This document shows, piece by piece, positions 50,939 to 61,021 of a stretch of 64,000 nt of DNA; the first letter of the stretch is position 1, and each line of letters begins with the position of its first letter. Position numbers and translations under genes: made by a program. The DNA is from Oxalobacteraceae bacterium (lineage in GTDB: Bacteria > Pseudomonadota > Gammaproteobacteria > Burkholderiales > Burkholderiaceae_D): positions 47,197 to 111,196 of the forward strand of contig CANFLV010000014.1 of the NCBI GenBank assembly GCA_947448025.1, written 5' to 3'. The notes beneath the pieces are model-generated. The model was not told the DNA's origin. It saw only the letters and a program-made list of their open reading frames with translations, and did no database searches.

Positions 50939-51026
50939 CCCCTGACTCTGGGGCCGGCGTTGAGGCGCGACTAATTTAAAACCCCATCCGGATGGGTCGC
51001 TGGCGGTGCCTCGCTGAACTATCAGA

Positions 51027-51092
51027 GGCATCCGCCCTGCGCGCCCCATCCCTTAAAAAGTCAGCAGGGATGGGGCGCGCAGGGCGGATGCC
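51027..51092. repeat. 26-bp perfect inverted repeat (REP-like element)
   Basis: Arms at 51027-51052 and 51067-51092 are perfect complements of 26 bp, with 14 nt between them. The right arm and its flank (51071-51114) recur in inverse orientation at 63957-64000 with 38 of 44 matches, so this is a dispersed element rather than a local hairpin. The rest of the gap 50765-51180 holds the other inverted repeats and no gene that I can see. Confidence 0.8.
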
Positions 51093-51180
51093 GGGCCTGG
51101 AAGCCGATGCATTCCACGACATTTAAGGCAAGCGGCGCTATTAATTGCATCGGAGCGCCGAACTCTACCGAAACCGGCAT

Positions 51181-52098
51181 TTAATCCCCCGGCGCAAAAT
51201 CCGGCTCAAAGAAACACCACTTCGCCTGCGGCCAGCGCAGCTGCAAGCTGGCCTCGACTTCGTTGATCGCCGTAATCAGCGCCACGTCCGACGGCTGCGG
51301 CGCCATCTTTGCCTGCACCGCAATCATCAGCTGCTCGCCCCATTGCAGGGTAATCAGGTTGATCACCGATTCGACTTCCGGACGCGCTTCGATATGCGCC
51401 TTGATCGCGGCATTCACGTCGGGTGCGGCCGATTCACCCGTGATCATCGCTTTCACTTCACGCGTAACGACGACCGCGACGACCATCAGCAAGACACCGA
51501 CGGCGACCGAGCCGGCCGCATCCCACATCGGATTGCCTGTGACGACCGTCATCAGCACTGCCAGGAAAGCGATCGCGAGACCAAACAGGGCGGCGATGTC
51601 TTCGCCGGCGACGACCATCAGCTCCGACTGGCGCGTCTCCTGAAACCATTTCACAAAAGACAGGCCATTCGAAATCTTGCGGATTTCACGCATCGCGCCA
51701 TAGAGTGAAAAGCCTTCAAGCAAGACGGACACGCCCAGCACCAGCATGGCTACCAGCGGATTACTGAGCGGCTCAGGATGCTGGGCATGGCGCACACCTT
51801 CCAGTACCGAGAATGCGCCACCAAGAAAGAACAGCAAGGTCGCCACCATCATCGCCCAGAAATAGACCACACGGCCATAGCCCATCGGATGCGCGGCGTC
51901 AGGCGCGCGCTGCGCCTGACGGATACCGATCAGCAGGAATATCTGGTTCGTGCAATCGGCGAGCGAATGAATCGCCTCGGCCAGCATGGCACCGGAACCG
52001 GTGAATACCGCAGCGGCAAATTTCGCCACGGCGATACCACCGTTGGCGCCTAGCGCATAAAAAATAGCTCGCGTGGAGCCGGCTGCTTGGGCGGACAT
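51181..52098 (-). CDS. Cation diffusion facilitator family transporter
   Basis: Inner-membrane metal efflux protein (305 aa) with about six helices and a C-terminal cytoplasmic domain. GSGAMLAEAIHSLADCTNQ and AAHPMGYGRVVYFW correspond to the CDF metal-site helices (the HxxxD pattern of helix 2). The substrate metal (Zn, Fe, Mn, Co) is not defined. Two starts are possible: ATG at 52110 without a Shine-Dalgarno, and ATG at 52098 with AAGGTG at 6 nt; I prefer 52098. The gap 52099-52351 shows no further gene. Confidence 0.86.
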   Translation of the reverse strand: MSAQAAGSTRAIFYALGANGGIAVAKFAAAVFTGSGAMLAEAIHSLADCTNQIFLLIGIRQAQRAPDAAHPMGYGRVVYFWAMMVATLLFFLGGAFSVLEGVRHAQHPEPLSNPLVAMLVLGVSVLLEGFSLYGAMREIRKISNGLSFVKWFQETRQSELMVVAGEDIAALFGLAIAFLAVLMTVVTGNPMWDAAGSVAVGVLLMVVAVVVTREVKAMITGESAAPDVNAAIKAHIEARPEVESVINLITLQWGEQLMIAVQAKMAPQPSDVALITAINEVEASLQLRWPQAKWCFFEPDFAPGD

Positions 52099-52351
52099 GG
52101 ACACCTTCATCGATGGGGAGCGTTACACCATATCGGCTTCACCGGGCTTGCGCAAGCATATTGCCCGCCTGAGGGTGCCGACCGCTTCAAGCCGACATGC
52201 TTGCGCCCGCTCAAAATAAAGTGCTTCGTGCGCCTGCCTCAGCGCTTGTGGCTGAACTTTCAGTACATATTGACTTCTATCTTTTCGTAGCATGCGATGG
52301 CGGTACGGGGAATTCGCCATGCGCTTATTTTTTCAATTTCAGGAGAACATT

Positions 52352-52726
52352 ATGTCCAAGTGGCTCATCCTTTTAACATGCGCGATTTCACTCACTGCGT
52401 GTAATTCCATGTCGGGCAAACCTTCCACGAGCGGTGGCTATGGTAGCAGCGGCGCAAGCGGCATGGGTGGTAACAGTGGCAGTGGCGTAGCGGTGCCGGA
52501 TACCGGTTCCCTGCCCGTCTATCCCTCAAGCACACCGTCCGGCAGCGCCAGCAAGCCGGAAACCCGTGGCACAGCGGGCAGCTCCGACCGCCCGGCCAGT
52601 TCTGGCGGAAGCAGCACGACGCCAGAAAGCTCAGGCAGCTCCAGTGGCAATACCACCATGCCCATGCCTTCGGGTAGCGGCACCGGCGGCATGTATGACG
52701 GCGGCTCGTCAAATAATCCGCGTTAA
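52352..52726 (+). CDS. Hypothetical Ser/Gly-rich lipoprotein
   Basis: A 124-residue protein with lipobox LTAC (Cys17) after MSKWLILLTCAIS and an AGGAG Shine-Dalgarno. The mature part is low-complexity, rich in Ser, Gly, Thr and Pro (SGGYGSSGASGMGGNSG), and is likely unstructured. No function is suggested; surface or periplasmic lipoprotein. It converges on ogt with 1 nt between stop codons. Confidence 0.75.
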   Translation: MSKWLILLTCAISLTACNSMSGKPSTSGGYGSSGASGMGGNSGSGVAVPDTGSLPVYPSSTPSGSASKPETRGTAGSSDRPASSGGSSTTPESSGSSSGNTTMPMPSGSGTGGMYDGGSSNNPR

Positions 52727-52727
52727 T

Positions 52728-53213
52728 TCAAGCGCCCAGCGTAATCCCTTCGAGCGCGAGCAAAGACCGTTTGCGCTCGAGACCGCCGGCATAACCGGTC
52801 AGTGCCCGTGTCGCGCCGACGACGCGATGGCAAGGCACAATGATCGACAGCGGATTGCGACCGATCGCGGCACCGACGGCGCGCACGGCCTTTGGCCTGC
52901 CGAGCTGCTGCGCCAGCTGGCCGTAACTCAGCATCTGCCCGAACGGGATCGTACACAGCGCCTGCCAGACAGCTTGCTGAAACGCGGTACCATGGCCAGC
53001 GAGCGGCAAATCAAAGTCACTACGACGGCCGGCGAAATACGCATCGAGCTGCGCGCCGGCTTCACGTAACAGGGGCAACTGCGCATCGCGCTGCCAGCCC
53101 TCCGTGCCCTTGAAATGCCGGTGTTCGGCAAAATACAGTCCATGCATGCCGCCTTCTGTGGCCGCCAGAATCAGCGAACCCAGCGGGCTGTCGTGTTCAG
53201 TGTAAGTAATCAT
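52728..53213 (-). CDS. ogt: Methylated-DNA-protein-cysteine methyltransferase
   Basis: Repairs O6-methylguanine by suicidal transfer to Cys. At 161 aa, it has the C-terminal MGMT domain with [24 protein letters not shown] and the active-site [10 protein letters not shown]. The start overlaps the alkA-type gene stop (ATGA), forming an alkylation-repair pair on the minus strand. Confidence 0.93.
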   Translation of the reverse strand: MITYTEHDSPLGSLILAATEGGMHGLYFAEHRHFKGTEGWQRDAQLPLLREAGAQLDAYFAGRRSDFDLPLAGHGTAFQQAVWQALCTIPFGQMLSYGQLAQQLGRPKAVRAVGAAIGRNPLSIIVPCHRVVGATRALTGYAGGLERKRSLLALEGITLGA

Positions 53214-54148
53214 GATTTATCCAGTGCCAGTGAATGCCAAAGCAAGAGTGCAGCATAGCCGCGCCAGGGTGACCAGTCCTGCGCGCGCAGCAGGAGCTGC
53301 TTTTCCGTCAGGCGTTCGGTCGTCGGATCATTAACGGCGGCAGCCTTTTGCAAACCCAGGTCGCCGCCCGGGAAAGCATCGGCAAAACGCAGCGCACGCA
53401 AGGCGATATATTGCGCGGTCCATTCGCCGATGCCGGCGACGGTGCGCAAATGTCGCACCGCTTCTTCCAGCGTCGTCTGCGCCGCAAAATCCATGCCGCC
53501 ATCAACGACAAACTGCGCAATATTGCAAATCGTGCGCGCCCGCGCCTTGGGCAAGCCGATCTGCGCGAGTTCCAGCGGATCGGCCTGCGCGAGGGTGCCG
53601 GCCATCGGAAACTCATGCGTTACGCCGATGAAGGGCGAATCGATCGTCGCGCCATACTTTTTCACGAGCCGCCCCGACAAAGTCGTCGCCCCGGCCACAC
53701 TGACCTGCTGGCCGAGCACGGCACGCACTGCCAATTCAAATGGATCAAAGGCACCCGGCACGCGCGTTCCGGGCAGACGCGTTATCGTCGTCGCCAGCAG
53801 CGGATCTTGCGCGAGTCGGGCGTGAATTGCCTGCGGATCGGCATCGAGATCGAATTGCTGACGCACGCGCTCGGTCAGCTGCGTCAAAACAGGCGCGAGC
53901 GCCGGCGCCGTCTCGAGCAAGAGTTCGCCCTGTGCCGGCAGCTGCGTCACGCGCAGCCAGCCATGCAGTGCGCCAATGCGTACGCTGCGCGCATAGGAGG
54001 CATGAGCGGGCGACGACTCGACATGCTCGACGCCGGGGATGCCGCGCATGGCAAAATACGCCAACATGTCGGGCCAGCCGAAGGGCGCGCGGGTGGCTAG
54101 CCTCAGCTCAAGCACGGCATTTTCATCCTGTACGGTCACTGTATTCAT
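53210..54148 (-). CDS. alkA: DNA-3-methyladenine glycosylase II (AlkA)
   Basis: Removes alkylated purines. 312 aa: AlkA N-terminal domain with [20 protein letters not shown]; HhH-GPD domain with [21 protein letters not shown], the hairpin [17 protein letters not shown] and the catalytic Asp in FPGGDLGL. It resembles the AlkA module of Ada-AlkA fusions but has no Ada/AraC domain upstream. Translational coupling to ogt by ATGA. The start MNTVTVQ was chosen because upstream residues do not resemble the family. Confidence 0.92.
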   Translation of the reverse strand: MNTVTVQDENAVLELRLATRAPFGWPDMLAYFAMRGIPGVEHVESSPAHASYARSVRIGALHGWLRVTQLPAQGELLLETAPALAPVLTQLTERVRQQFDLDADPQAIHARLAQDPLLATTITRLPGTRVPGAFDPFELAVRAVLGQQVSVAGATTLSGRLVKKYGATIDSPFIGVTHEFPMAGTLAQADPLELAQIGLPKARARTICNIAQFVVDGGMDFAAQTTLEEAVRHLRTVAGIGEWTAQYIALRALRFADAFPGGDLGLQKAAAVNDPTTERLTEKQLLLRAQDWSPWRGYAALLLWHSLALDKS

Positions 54149-54320
54149 CCGAACTTTATACGCGCAGAGCGTCACAAAATCCAGCGTGTCGCGTGCAATA
54201 CGCACCTTAGAAGCGCAGCGCTGGCCTCATGCGCAGGCACATAAAGAGCCTTTCCAAAGGCAACTCAAAAGCGCGCAATACGCTACACTCACCAACTTCC
54301 CCAATGAATTGACAGCTTCC

Positions 54321-55538
54321 ATGTTCACAGCCGAGCGCAATCCGTCCCTGAAACAGGTATTACTGGCCTCCGGCCTGATCTTGACCATGGCGATGGGCGT
54401 GCGCCATGGCTTCGGCTTCTGGCTGCAGCCGATTTCACAGGCGAACGGCTGGACGCGCGAAACCTTCTCCTTGGCGCTGGCCTTGCAAAACCTGATGTGG
54501 GGCGCCTTCGGCCCCTTCGCCGGCATGGCCGCGGATCGCTTCGGCACGGCGCGCGTCGTCATTGCCGGCGCTTTCTTTTACATGGCCGGCTTGCTGTGGA
54601 TGGCGACGATGACGAATCCGACCCTGTTCGTGGTCGGCTCCGGCATCCTGCTGGGCGCGGCGCTGGCGTGTACCGCATTCGGCGCCGTCAGTGGCGTGAT
54701 CGGCCGCACGGCACCGGAGTCGCGACGCTCGTGGGCCTTCGGCATTTCGTCGGCGGCCAGTTCCTTCGGCCAGTTCGTGATGATGCCAGTCGAGCAGAAA
54801 ATCATTTCCGAATTCGGCTGGCAAAACGCCTTCTATTTGCTCGGCGCGCTGGTCGTGCTGATCATGGTGCCGATGGCCTTGCGCCTGCGCGAGCCCGCCC
54901 GTGCTACCGCCAGCGGCACCGAGCAGAGCATCATGGCAGCGACCCGCGAAGCGTTTTCCTACCGTCCTTTCCTGCTGCTCCTGGCCGGCTATTTCGTGTG
55001 TGGCTTCCAGGTCGTGTTCATCGGCGTGCACATGCCGGCTTATCTGAAAGACAAGGGCATCTTCGATCCGAATGTCGCCGTGATGGCGCTGGCGCTGATC
55101 GGCCTGTTCAATATTTTTGGTTCATACTACGCCGGCAAGCTTGGCGGCACACTGCCGAAACGCTATCTGCTGTCGACGATTTACCTCGGCCGCGCGATCA
55201 TCATCGCGCTGTTCCTGCTGGCACCGCTGTCTTCATTCTCAGTCTACGTGTTCGCCGCAGCGATGGGCTTCCTGTGGCTGTCGACGGTGCCGCTGACGAA
55301 TGGCGTGATCGCCGGAATTTTCGGCGTGAAGTATTTGTCGATGCTGTCGGGCTTCGTGTTCTTCTCGCATCAAGTCGGCAGCTTCCTCGGCGTCTGGCTC
55401 GGCGGTTATCTGTACACGCTCAACGGCAATTACAACGTCGTCTGGATGATCACGATCGCGCTGGGCGTCTTCGCGGCCGGGATCAATTTGCCGATCAATG
55501 AAAAGCCCATTCAGCGCCTGCAACCGGCAATGGCTTGA
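54321..55538 (+). CDS. MFS transporter, monocarboxylate/oxalate-formate-like
   Basis: Twelve-helix MFS carrier (405 aa). The opening MAMGVRHGFGFWLQPISQANGWTRE resembles the OFA/MCT subfamilies (a small or monocarboxylate is a guess), and the helix 2-3 loop is ADRFGTARVVIAG. GFVFFSHQVGSFLGVWLGGYLY is the region of helix 11. The chosen ATG gives a usual short N-terminus. The gene is followed 15 nt later by the 41-codon ORF and the aminotransferase. Confidence 0.88.
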   Translation: MFTAERNPSLKQVLLASGLILTMAMGVRHGFGFWLQPISQANGWTRETFSLALALQNLMWGAFGPFAGMAADRFGTARVVIAGAFFYMAGLLWMATMTNPTLFVVGSGILLGAALACTAFGAVSGVIGRTAPESRRSWAFGISSAASSFGQFVMMPVEQKIISEFGWQNAFYLLGALVVLIMVPMALRLREPARATASGTEQSIMAATREAFSYRPFLLLLAGYFVCGFQVVFIGVHMPAYLKDKGIFDPNVAVMALALIGLFNIFGSYYAGKLGGTLPKRYLLSTIYLGRAIIIALFLLAPLSSFSVYVFAAAMGFLWLSTVPLTNGVIAGIFGVKYLSMLSGFVFFSHQVGSFLGVWLGGYLYTLNGNYNVVWMITIALGVFAAGINLPINEKPIQRLQPAMA

Positions 55539-55553
55539 GCCTGAACTGAACCC

Positions 55554-55679
55554 ATGAACGCGCGCCTCAAATCCCTGCTGCTGGCACTCGCGACCGTCGC
55601 GCTGCTGGCGGCAGCCTTTGTCGCCTACCTCACGCCCGCCTTCGTGCTCGACCTCGCTAACCGGTTCATCCTATGCTGA
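55554..55679 (+). CDS. Small hydrophobic peptide (41 aa)
   Basis: A 41-codon reading frame, MNARLKSLLLALATVALLAA and then FVAYLTPAFVLDLANRFILC, with one membrane helix preceded by positive charges. It begins 15 nt after the MFS stop and its last 7 nt overlap the aminotransferase ATG at 55673, so it could couple translation of the two genes. The amphipathic end VLDLANRFILC looks selected. No similarity to a named family is claimed. Confidence 0.6.
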   Translation: MNARLKSLLLALATVALLAAAFVAYLTPAFVLDLANRFILC

Positions 55680-56860
55680 GCTTCCCACCGCATTCCCGTC
55701 CCATCGTGCAGGCACTCAGCGCCTCGCGCATCCGTGAAGTCGCCAATGCTGATATCGGCCGCGCCGGTATTTTGCCCTTCTGGTTCGGCGAACCCGATGA
55801 AGTCACACCTGACTTCATCCGCGAAGCCGCAAAGGCAGCGCTTGATGAAGGCGACACCTTTTATACGCATAATTACGGCATGCCGGCGCTACGGGAGGCG
55901 ATCAGCAGCTACTTGTCCGGACTGCACCAGCCCATTTCCGCCGAGCGCATCGCCGTGACCTCGTCAGGCGTGTCGGCGCTGATGCTCACGGCCCAGCTGA
56001 TCATCAATCCCGGTGACCACGTCGTGGCGGTCACGCCGCTGTGGCCAAATCTGATCGAGATTCCGAAAATCCTTGGCGCCCATGTCACGACCGTCGCGCT
56101 GCAATTCGGCCGAGATCCTGCCGCACCGCTGTGGGAACTCGATATCGATCAGTTACTGGCCGCGCTGACGCCCGGCACCAAAGCGCTCGTCATCAATTCA
56201 CCCAACAATCCGACCGGCTGGGTCATCACGCGCGCGCAGCAGGAAATCATCCTCGCGCATTGTCGCCTGCATGGCATCTGGATCATGGCCGACGACGTCT
56301 ATGAGCGGCTGGTGTATGACACCGACGGGCGTGCCTGCGCGCCGTCCTTCCTCGATATCGGCGTCCCGGAAGACCGCATTATTTCCACCAACAGCTTTTC
56401 CAAATCCTGGCTCATGACCGGCTGGCGCCTCGGCTGGGTCGTAGCGCCAAAGGCGCTCATGGAGGATCTGGGCAAGCTGATCGAATTCAATACCTGCTGC
56501 GCGCCCGGCTTCGTGCAGCGCGCCGGCATCGTCGCCATCGAGCGTGGCGATGAAATCATCCGCAATACGGTCGCCCGCTACCAGACCGCGCGCGACTTCC
56601 TGCATGCACGCCTGAACGCCCTGCCCGGCATCACCGCGCCCAAGCCCAAGGGCGCAATGTATCTGTTCTTCAAAGTCGATGGCGCCACCGATACGCTAGA
56701 GCTGTGCAAGCGACTGGTGCGCGAAGCTGATTTGGGACTTGCACCCGGCAGTGCATTTGGTGCCGAGGGCGAAGGCTATGTGCGCTGGTGTTTTGCCAGT
56801 TCGCTGGAACGGCTTGAGGGTGGTGCGCAGCGGCTTGAACGCTTCCTCGGGCGTCAATAA
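55673..56860 (+). CDS. PLP-dependent aminotransferase (class I/II)
   Basis: Aspartate-aminotransferase-fold enzyme (395 aa). The PLP-binding lysine is Lys244 in STNSFSKSWLMTGWRLGW; substrate/PLP residues are seen in NSPNNPTGW and AVTSSGVSALML. The active-site Asp/Tyr lie in WIMADDVYERLVY. Substrates not determined. It overlaps the 41-aa peptide and ends before a minus-strand gene. Confidence 0.92.
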   Translation: MLSFPPHSRPIVQALSASRIREVANADIGRAGILPFWFGEPDEVTPDFIREAAKAALDEGDTFYTHNYGMPALREAISSYLSGLHQPISAERIAVTSSGVSALMLTAQLIINPGDHVVAVTPLWPNLIEIPKILGAHVTTVALQFGRDPAAPLWELDIDQLLAALTPGTKALVINSPNNPTGWVITRAQQEIILAHCRLHGIWIMADDVYERLVYDTDGRACAPSFLDIGVPEDRIISTNSFSKSWLMTGWRLGWVVAPKALMEDLGKLIEFNTCCAPGFVQRAGIVAIERGDEIIRNTVARYQTARDFLHARLNALPGITAPKPKGAMYLFFKVDGATDTLELCKRLVREADLGLAPGSAFGAEGEGYVRWCFASSLERLEGGAQRLERFLGRQ

Positions 56861-56941
56861 CTTAGCGAAATCAAGTGAAGGGCCGTTATCTTGAACGGTT
56901 CCTGGCGCAGAAACTGCCGCCTGCCACCGCGCCATCATCAC

Positions 56942-57340
56942 TTAATCCGGCGCGCCGATCTGTCCCGCCAAATGCGCCGCCGACGGATGATGCACCTTCG
57001 ACAGACGCCCTTCGGCAACCATGCGCCGGTGAGCCTCAGGCCAGTCGGGCAAGGTCGCATTATCCTGCTCCCAGTGTCCGACTGAGGCTTCATCGCACCA
57101 GTGCATCAATTTCGGCATCGCCGTCTTGTGCGAGCCCGACACCATGAAGGCACGCATCGCCGCCTGGTCTTCCCATGCCGTCATGGTCCAGAATGTCCAG
57201 CGCGCGCTATTGAGGACCTTGACCTGCAGATTGCCGCTGGCACGCTTTGCCTGTCTCAAACTCAAGCTCGTATGCCAGAAAAATAGCGGCAGGAAAAAGG
57301 CACGGCGAATCCGTAATCGGGTGACAGAAATGAAGGCCAT
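56942..57340 (-). CDS. ABM-monooxygenase-like small protein
   Basis: A 132-residue protein opening MAFISVTRLRIRRAFFLPLFF. Its core (NSARWTFWTMTAWEDQAAMRAFMVSGSHKTAMPKL and HWCDEASVGHW) resembles small ferredoxin-like proteins of the antibiotic-biosynthesis-monooxygenase (ABM) superfamily. GGAG lies 6 nt before the ATG. No operon partner; substrate unknown. Confidence 0.65.
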   Translation of the reverse strand: MAFISVTRLRIRRAFFLPLFFWHTSLSLRQAKRASGNLQVKVLNSARWTFWTMTAWEDQAAMRAFMVSGSHKTAMPKLMHWCDEASVGHWEQDNATLPDWPEAHRRMVAEGRLSKVHHPSAAHLAGQIGAPD

Positions 57341-57483
57341 GTGTTTCTCCAATGTGCTTGAGCGGTGCTGCGCATGAGGGTGGCATCGCGATGCCATGGA
57401 ACGTGCTCCATTTTGCCACGAACTACCGGCGGCATCAGACTTGCAAGACGCCGCAGCCCGCTGCATCAGGGTAGAATGCAGCG

Positions 57484-57699
57484 ATGGACATGACCCTGAC
57501 CGAACTTGAAGACGCCATCAATTTCTGGCGTACGCTCTGCCCATCTTCCGGCGAAGAACAAGCCTTGTCACGCGAAGTCAATGCGCTCGCCGGCGTCTAT
57601 GCCATGATGATCATCACGCACAGCAAAAGCCTCACTCTCGAGTCGCTCGATGCCCCGGTCCGGCAGCTGCTGCAGACCTGGCGCGCAGAAAAAATCTGA
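57484..57699 (+). CDS. DUF3717 protein
   Basis: A 71-residue cytoplasmic protein of a Burkholderiales family. The sequence TLTELEDAINFWRTLCPSSGEEQALSREVNALAGVYAMMI matches the family pattern. No function is known. It converges with the following minus-strand gene (13-nt gap). Confidence 0.82.
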   Translation: MDMTLTELEDAINFWRTLCPSSGEEQALSREVNALAGVYAMMIITHSKSLTLESLDAPVRQLLQTWRAEKI

Positions 57700-57712
57700 G
57701 ACGACCCAGGCC

Positions 57713-58519
57713 CTACCAGCCTTTTTCAAATTCCACGGCACCAAACATCAAGCCATAAGTGTACAAGGTCGAAGTTGGCAGCATCCACTCGCCGGGCGAG
57801 TTGGGTGTCGGATGGAAGTGAACCCATTTGCTCTGGCCAGCCCAGGTCTGCATTTTCATATTGAAATGGGTGACGTAATCCTTGAGCTCACAAACGATAT
57901 TGGCCCAAGGATCGAGCGCCCAGGCGCCGCTACGGTCCTTGGCAAAATCCGACACATTCTTGAATTCCGGCGTCGCGCCCTTGGTCACGATGCAAAAATT
58001 GTGATCGCCGGGCGTATCGATACGGCATATCCAGAGCGCCTGGATATTTTGCTGGTGCGCGAGGTACAGCGCAGCCAAGGACATTTCACCGCAATTACCT
58101 ACCGGCCGATCCATGCTCATCAACATGCCGCCGGCGGCGAGATTCGTCAATCCGGGGTCGTTTATGGACTCCCGCAGTTTCAGCATGTGCGGCCGGGCCA
58201 CGACGACGGCAGCATTGCGGATCACATGTTTTTTGATTAACTTGGCATCCTGCGGCGGCGCCCTGTTTTGATCCCACACATACATCTTGTTGCATGACTT
58301 GTACATTCCGTTTGAAAAATGCAGCCGGACTTTTGCATTGATCACGGCGAGGCTGAAACTGCTGATCGCGCCGGCTTCGTTATGCTTGAGTTTTGCCGAG
58401 TCCGGAACCGCGTGGGCTTTCTTTTCGAGGACGGGGAATTCCTGCTCTCGTTCTTGCTCCTGCTCGCGTTTGCGCTTGCGTTTCAATGCCTCTTCCGGCG
58501 ACAGGGGCTTGTTGAGCAT
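57713..58519 (-). CDS. Orphan Cys-His-Asp protein (papain/transglutaminase-like motifs)
   Basis: A 268-residue protein without a signal peptide, starting MLNKPLSPEEALKRKRKREQ (AAGGAG upstream). The first 35 residues are strongly charged. Three spaced motifs are visible: NCGEMSLAALYLAHQQ with Cys143, GDHNFCIV with His173, and WALDPWANIVC with Asp203. This order and the spacing of 30 residues each fit a Cys-His-Asp triad of the papain/transglutaminase fold seen in deamidases, proteases and bacterial effectors. No immunity or chaperone gene is adjacent. Function is unassigned; the triad is inference. Confidence 0.72.
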   Translation of the reverse strand: MLNKPLSPEEALKRKRKREQEQEREQEFPVLEKKAHAVPDSAKLKHNEAGAISSFSLAVINAKVRLHFSNGMYKSCNKMYVWDQNRAPPQDAKLIKKHVIRNAAVVVARPHMLKLRESINDPGLTNLAAGGMLMSMDRPVGNCGEMSLAALYLAHQQNIQALWICRIDTPGDHNFCIVTKGATPEFKNVSDFAKDRSGAWALDPWANIVCELKDYVTHFNMKMQTWAGQSKWVHFHPTPNSPGEWMLPTSTLYTYGLMFGAVEFEKGW

Positions 58520-58770
58520 GGTCGATCTCCTTAGGCTTGAATATCGCGGCAAATAGTTTGATGCACATTCGGCAGGGTCCGCCTTTCGTGCATGCGCCTT
58601 CAACAATAGCTCTCGGGCCACCATCGCAAAAGAAAAACCTCGGGATTTACGCTATCGTGTCCGGACAATGAAACACTTATTGCCTTGCGTACAAGCGATT
58701 GCATGGCGCGAATCGACAGCTTCGAGTACGCCGACTCGCACCCCGCATTTCCGGTACAATCCGCCCCATC

Positions 58771-60981
58771 ATGCAAGCACCTAAAAACCTGTTTTCCAGC
58801 GCCCCGAAAGGGGCTGCCAAGCCCGCTCCTGCGCCATTCCTGCCGATGTCCCGGGAGGAGATGAGCAAGCTCGGCTGGGACAGCTGCGATATTATTTTAA
58901 TCACGGGTGACGCTTATATCGATCATCCGAGTTTCGGCATGGCGCTGGTAGGCCGCGTACTCGAGGCACAAGGTTATCGCGTCGGCATCATCAGCCAGCC
59001 CGACTGGCTCTCGGCAGAGGGCTTTCGCGCGCTCGGCAAGCCGAATCTGTACTTCGGCATCACCTCCGGCAATATGGATTCCATGGTCAACCGCTATACG
59101 GCCGACCGCAAGATCCGCTCCGACGACGCCTACACCGCCGGCGGAGAGCCGAACAAACGCCCCGACCGCGCCGTGACCGTCTATGCCCAGCGCGCGCGCG
59201 AAGCCTATCCCGACACCGTGATCGTCATCGGCAGCATCGAAGCCAGCCTGCGCCGTATTGCGCATTACGATTACTGGTCCGATACGGTCAAGCGTTCAGT
59301 GCTGCCGGATTCGAAGGCCGACATCCTCCTGTTCGGTAATGCCGAACGCGCACTCGTCGACCTGACGCACCGTTTAGCTGCGGGCGAATCGGTGAAGAAC
59401 ATCCGCGATCTGCGCGGCACATCCTTCATGGTGCCGCGCGGCTGGAAGCCGGCCGAAGACTGGAGCGAAGTCAATTCGACGCGCATCGATGTGCCCGGCA
59501 AGATCGAGCCGCATCCCGATCCGTATGAAATGAAAATGAAGGAACCGGAAGCCTGCGGCACCGGCGAAGCGAAGCCTGAAGTCCAGCCGATTCGCATCAT
59601 GAGCCGCGAAGAACGCCAGGCGCAGATGAAAGAATTGCGCGAGAAGAGCGTAGTGCGCCTGCCGTCCTACGAACAGGTCAAGGCCGATCCGGTGATGTAT
59701 GCGCATACCTCGCGCGTATTCCATCTCGAATCCAATCCCGGCAACGCACGCGCCCTCGTACAGGCGCACGGCGAGCGCGACGTCTGGCTCACACCGCCGC
59801 CGATTCCATTGGAGATGGATGAAATGGACGGCGTCTATGATCTGCCCTATGCGCGCGCGCCGCATCCGGCGTATGGCAAGGCGAAGATTCCCGCCTGGGA
59901 CATGATCCGCTTCTCGGTCAACATCATGCGCGGCTGCTTTGGCGGCTGTACTTTCTGTTCGATCACCGAGCATGAAGGCCGCATCATCCAGAGCCGCTCC
60001 GAGCCATCGATCCTGCGCGAAATCGAACTGATCCGCGACAAGACCAAAGGCTTTACCGGCACCATTTCCGATCTGGGCGGACCGACGGCGAACATGTATC
60101 GCCTGGCCTGCAAGGACAAGAAGATCGAGGAATCCTGCCGTCGGCTGAGCTGCGTCTACCCGACCATTTGCAGCAATCTCGGCACCGATCACAGCAAGCT
60201 CATTTCGCTGTACCGCAAGGCGCGCGAAATTCCCGGCGTGAAGAAAATCCTGATCACCTCGGGCGTACGTTACGACCTCGCCGTGCGTTCACCCGAGTAT
60301 GTGAAGGAACTGGTGACGCATCATGTATCGGGCCTGCTGAAGATCGCGCCCGAGCATTCCGAAGAAGGCACGCTGTCGAAGATGATGAAGCCCGGCATGG
60401 GCAGCTACGACCGCTTCAAGGAATTGTTCGACAAATATTCGAAGGAAGCTGGCAAGGAGCAGTATCTGATTCCCTACTTCATCGCAGCGCATCCGGGCTG
60501 TACTGATGAAGACATGCTCAATCTGGCGATCTGGCTGAAAAAAAATAATTTCAAGCTCGATCAGGTGCAGACTTTTACACCCACGCCGATGGCGATGGCA
60601 ACGACGATGTACCACACACGCAAGAACCCGCTGCACAAGGTCACCGAAGATTCCGAAGTCGTCGAGACGGCGCGTAGCGGCAAAATCCGTACGCTGCACA
60701 AGGCTTTCCTGCGCTTCCATGATCCGGCGAACTGGCCGATCCTGCGCGAAGCCTTGGCGCGCATGGGGCGCACTGACCTCATCGGTAGTGGCGATCAATG
60801 TCTGGTGCCAAGATGGGAAACCGCAGCCAGCGGCGGCATGGCTGCGGGTCAAAGGCAGAAGCAGGCGACCGGTGGCAAGATGGAGCGATCGATTCCGTAT
60901 GCGCCGCCGCGCAAGCCGACCGCGCCAGGTCGACCGATGCGGCGTGGGACGCAGCTGCCGGTGAAGTCGGGGCGGAAGTAA
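58771..60981 (+). CDS. YgiQ family radical SAM protein
   Basis: UPF0313/YgiQ protein (736 aa), role unknown. A B12-binding-like N-terminal part ([35 protein letters not shown]) leads to the radical SAM core with [15 protein letters not shown], the CX3CX2C cluster ligands. The C-terminal ~60 residues are basic and low-complexity. The start MQAPKNLF was chosen because the family begins there. A TACAAT 11 nt upstream may be a -10, which would make the leader very short. Confidence 0.9.
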   Translation: MQAPKNLFSSAPKGAAKPAPAPFLPMSREEMSKLGWDSCDIILITGDAYIDHPSFGMALVGRVLEAQGYRVGIISQPDWLSAEGFRALGKPNLYFGITSGNMDSMVNRYTADRKIRSDDAYTAGGEPNKRPDRAVTVYAQRAREAYPDTVIVIGSIEASLRRIAHYDYWSDTVKRSVLPDSKADILLFGNAERALVDLTHRLAAGESVKNIRDLRGTSFMVPRGWKPAEDWSEVNSTRIDVPGKIEPHPDPYEMKMKEPEACGTGEAKPEVQPIRIMSREERQAQMKELREKSVVRLPSYEQVKADPVMYAHTSRVFHLESNPGNARALVQAHGERDVWLTPPPIPLEMDEMDGVYDLPYARAPHPAYGKAKIPAWDMIRFSVNIMRGCFGGCTFCSITEHEGRIIQSRSEPSILREIELIRDKTKGFTGTISDLGGPTANMYRLACKDKKIEESCRRLSCVYPTICSNLGTDHSKLISLYRKAREIPGVKKILITSGVRYDLAVRSPEYVKELVTHHVSGLLKIAPEHSEEGTLSKMMKPGMGSYDRFKELFDKYSKEAGKEQYLIPYFIAAHPGCTDEDMLNLAIWLKKNNFKLDQVQTFTPTPMAMATTMYHTRKNPLHKVTEDSEVVETARSGKIRTLHKAFLRFHDPANWPILREALARMGRTDLIGSGDQCLVPRWETAASGGMAAGQRQKQATGGKMERSIPYAPPRKPTAPGRPMRRGTQLPVKSGRK

Positions 60982-61021
60982 TTTTCGTGTAGGGCGAGAC
61001 ACCCACGTCGCCAAGCCCGAT

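Noticed and set aside
53210..54205. Ada-AlkA fusion
   Set aside because: Upstream sequence has no Ada Cys or AraC helix-turn-helix in any frame, so it is a stand-alone AlkA.
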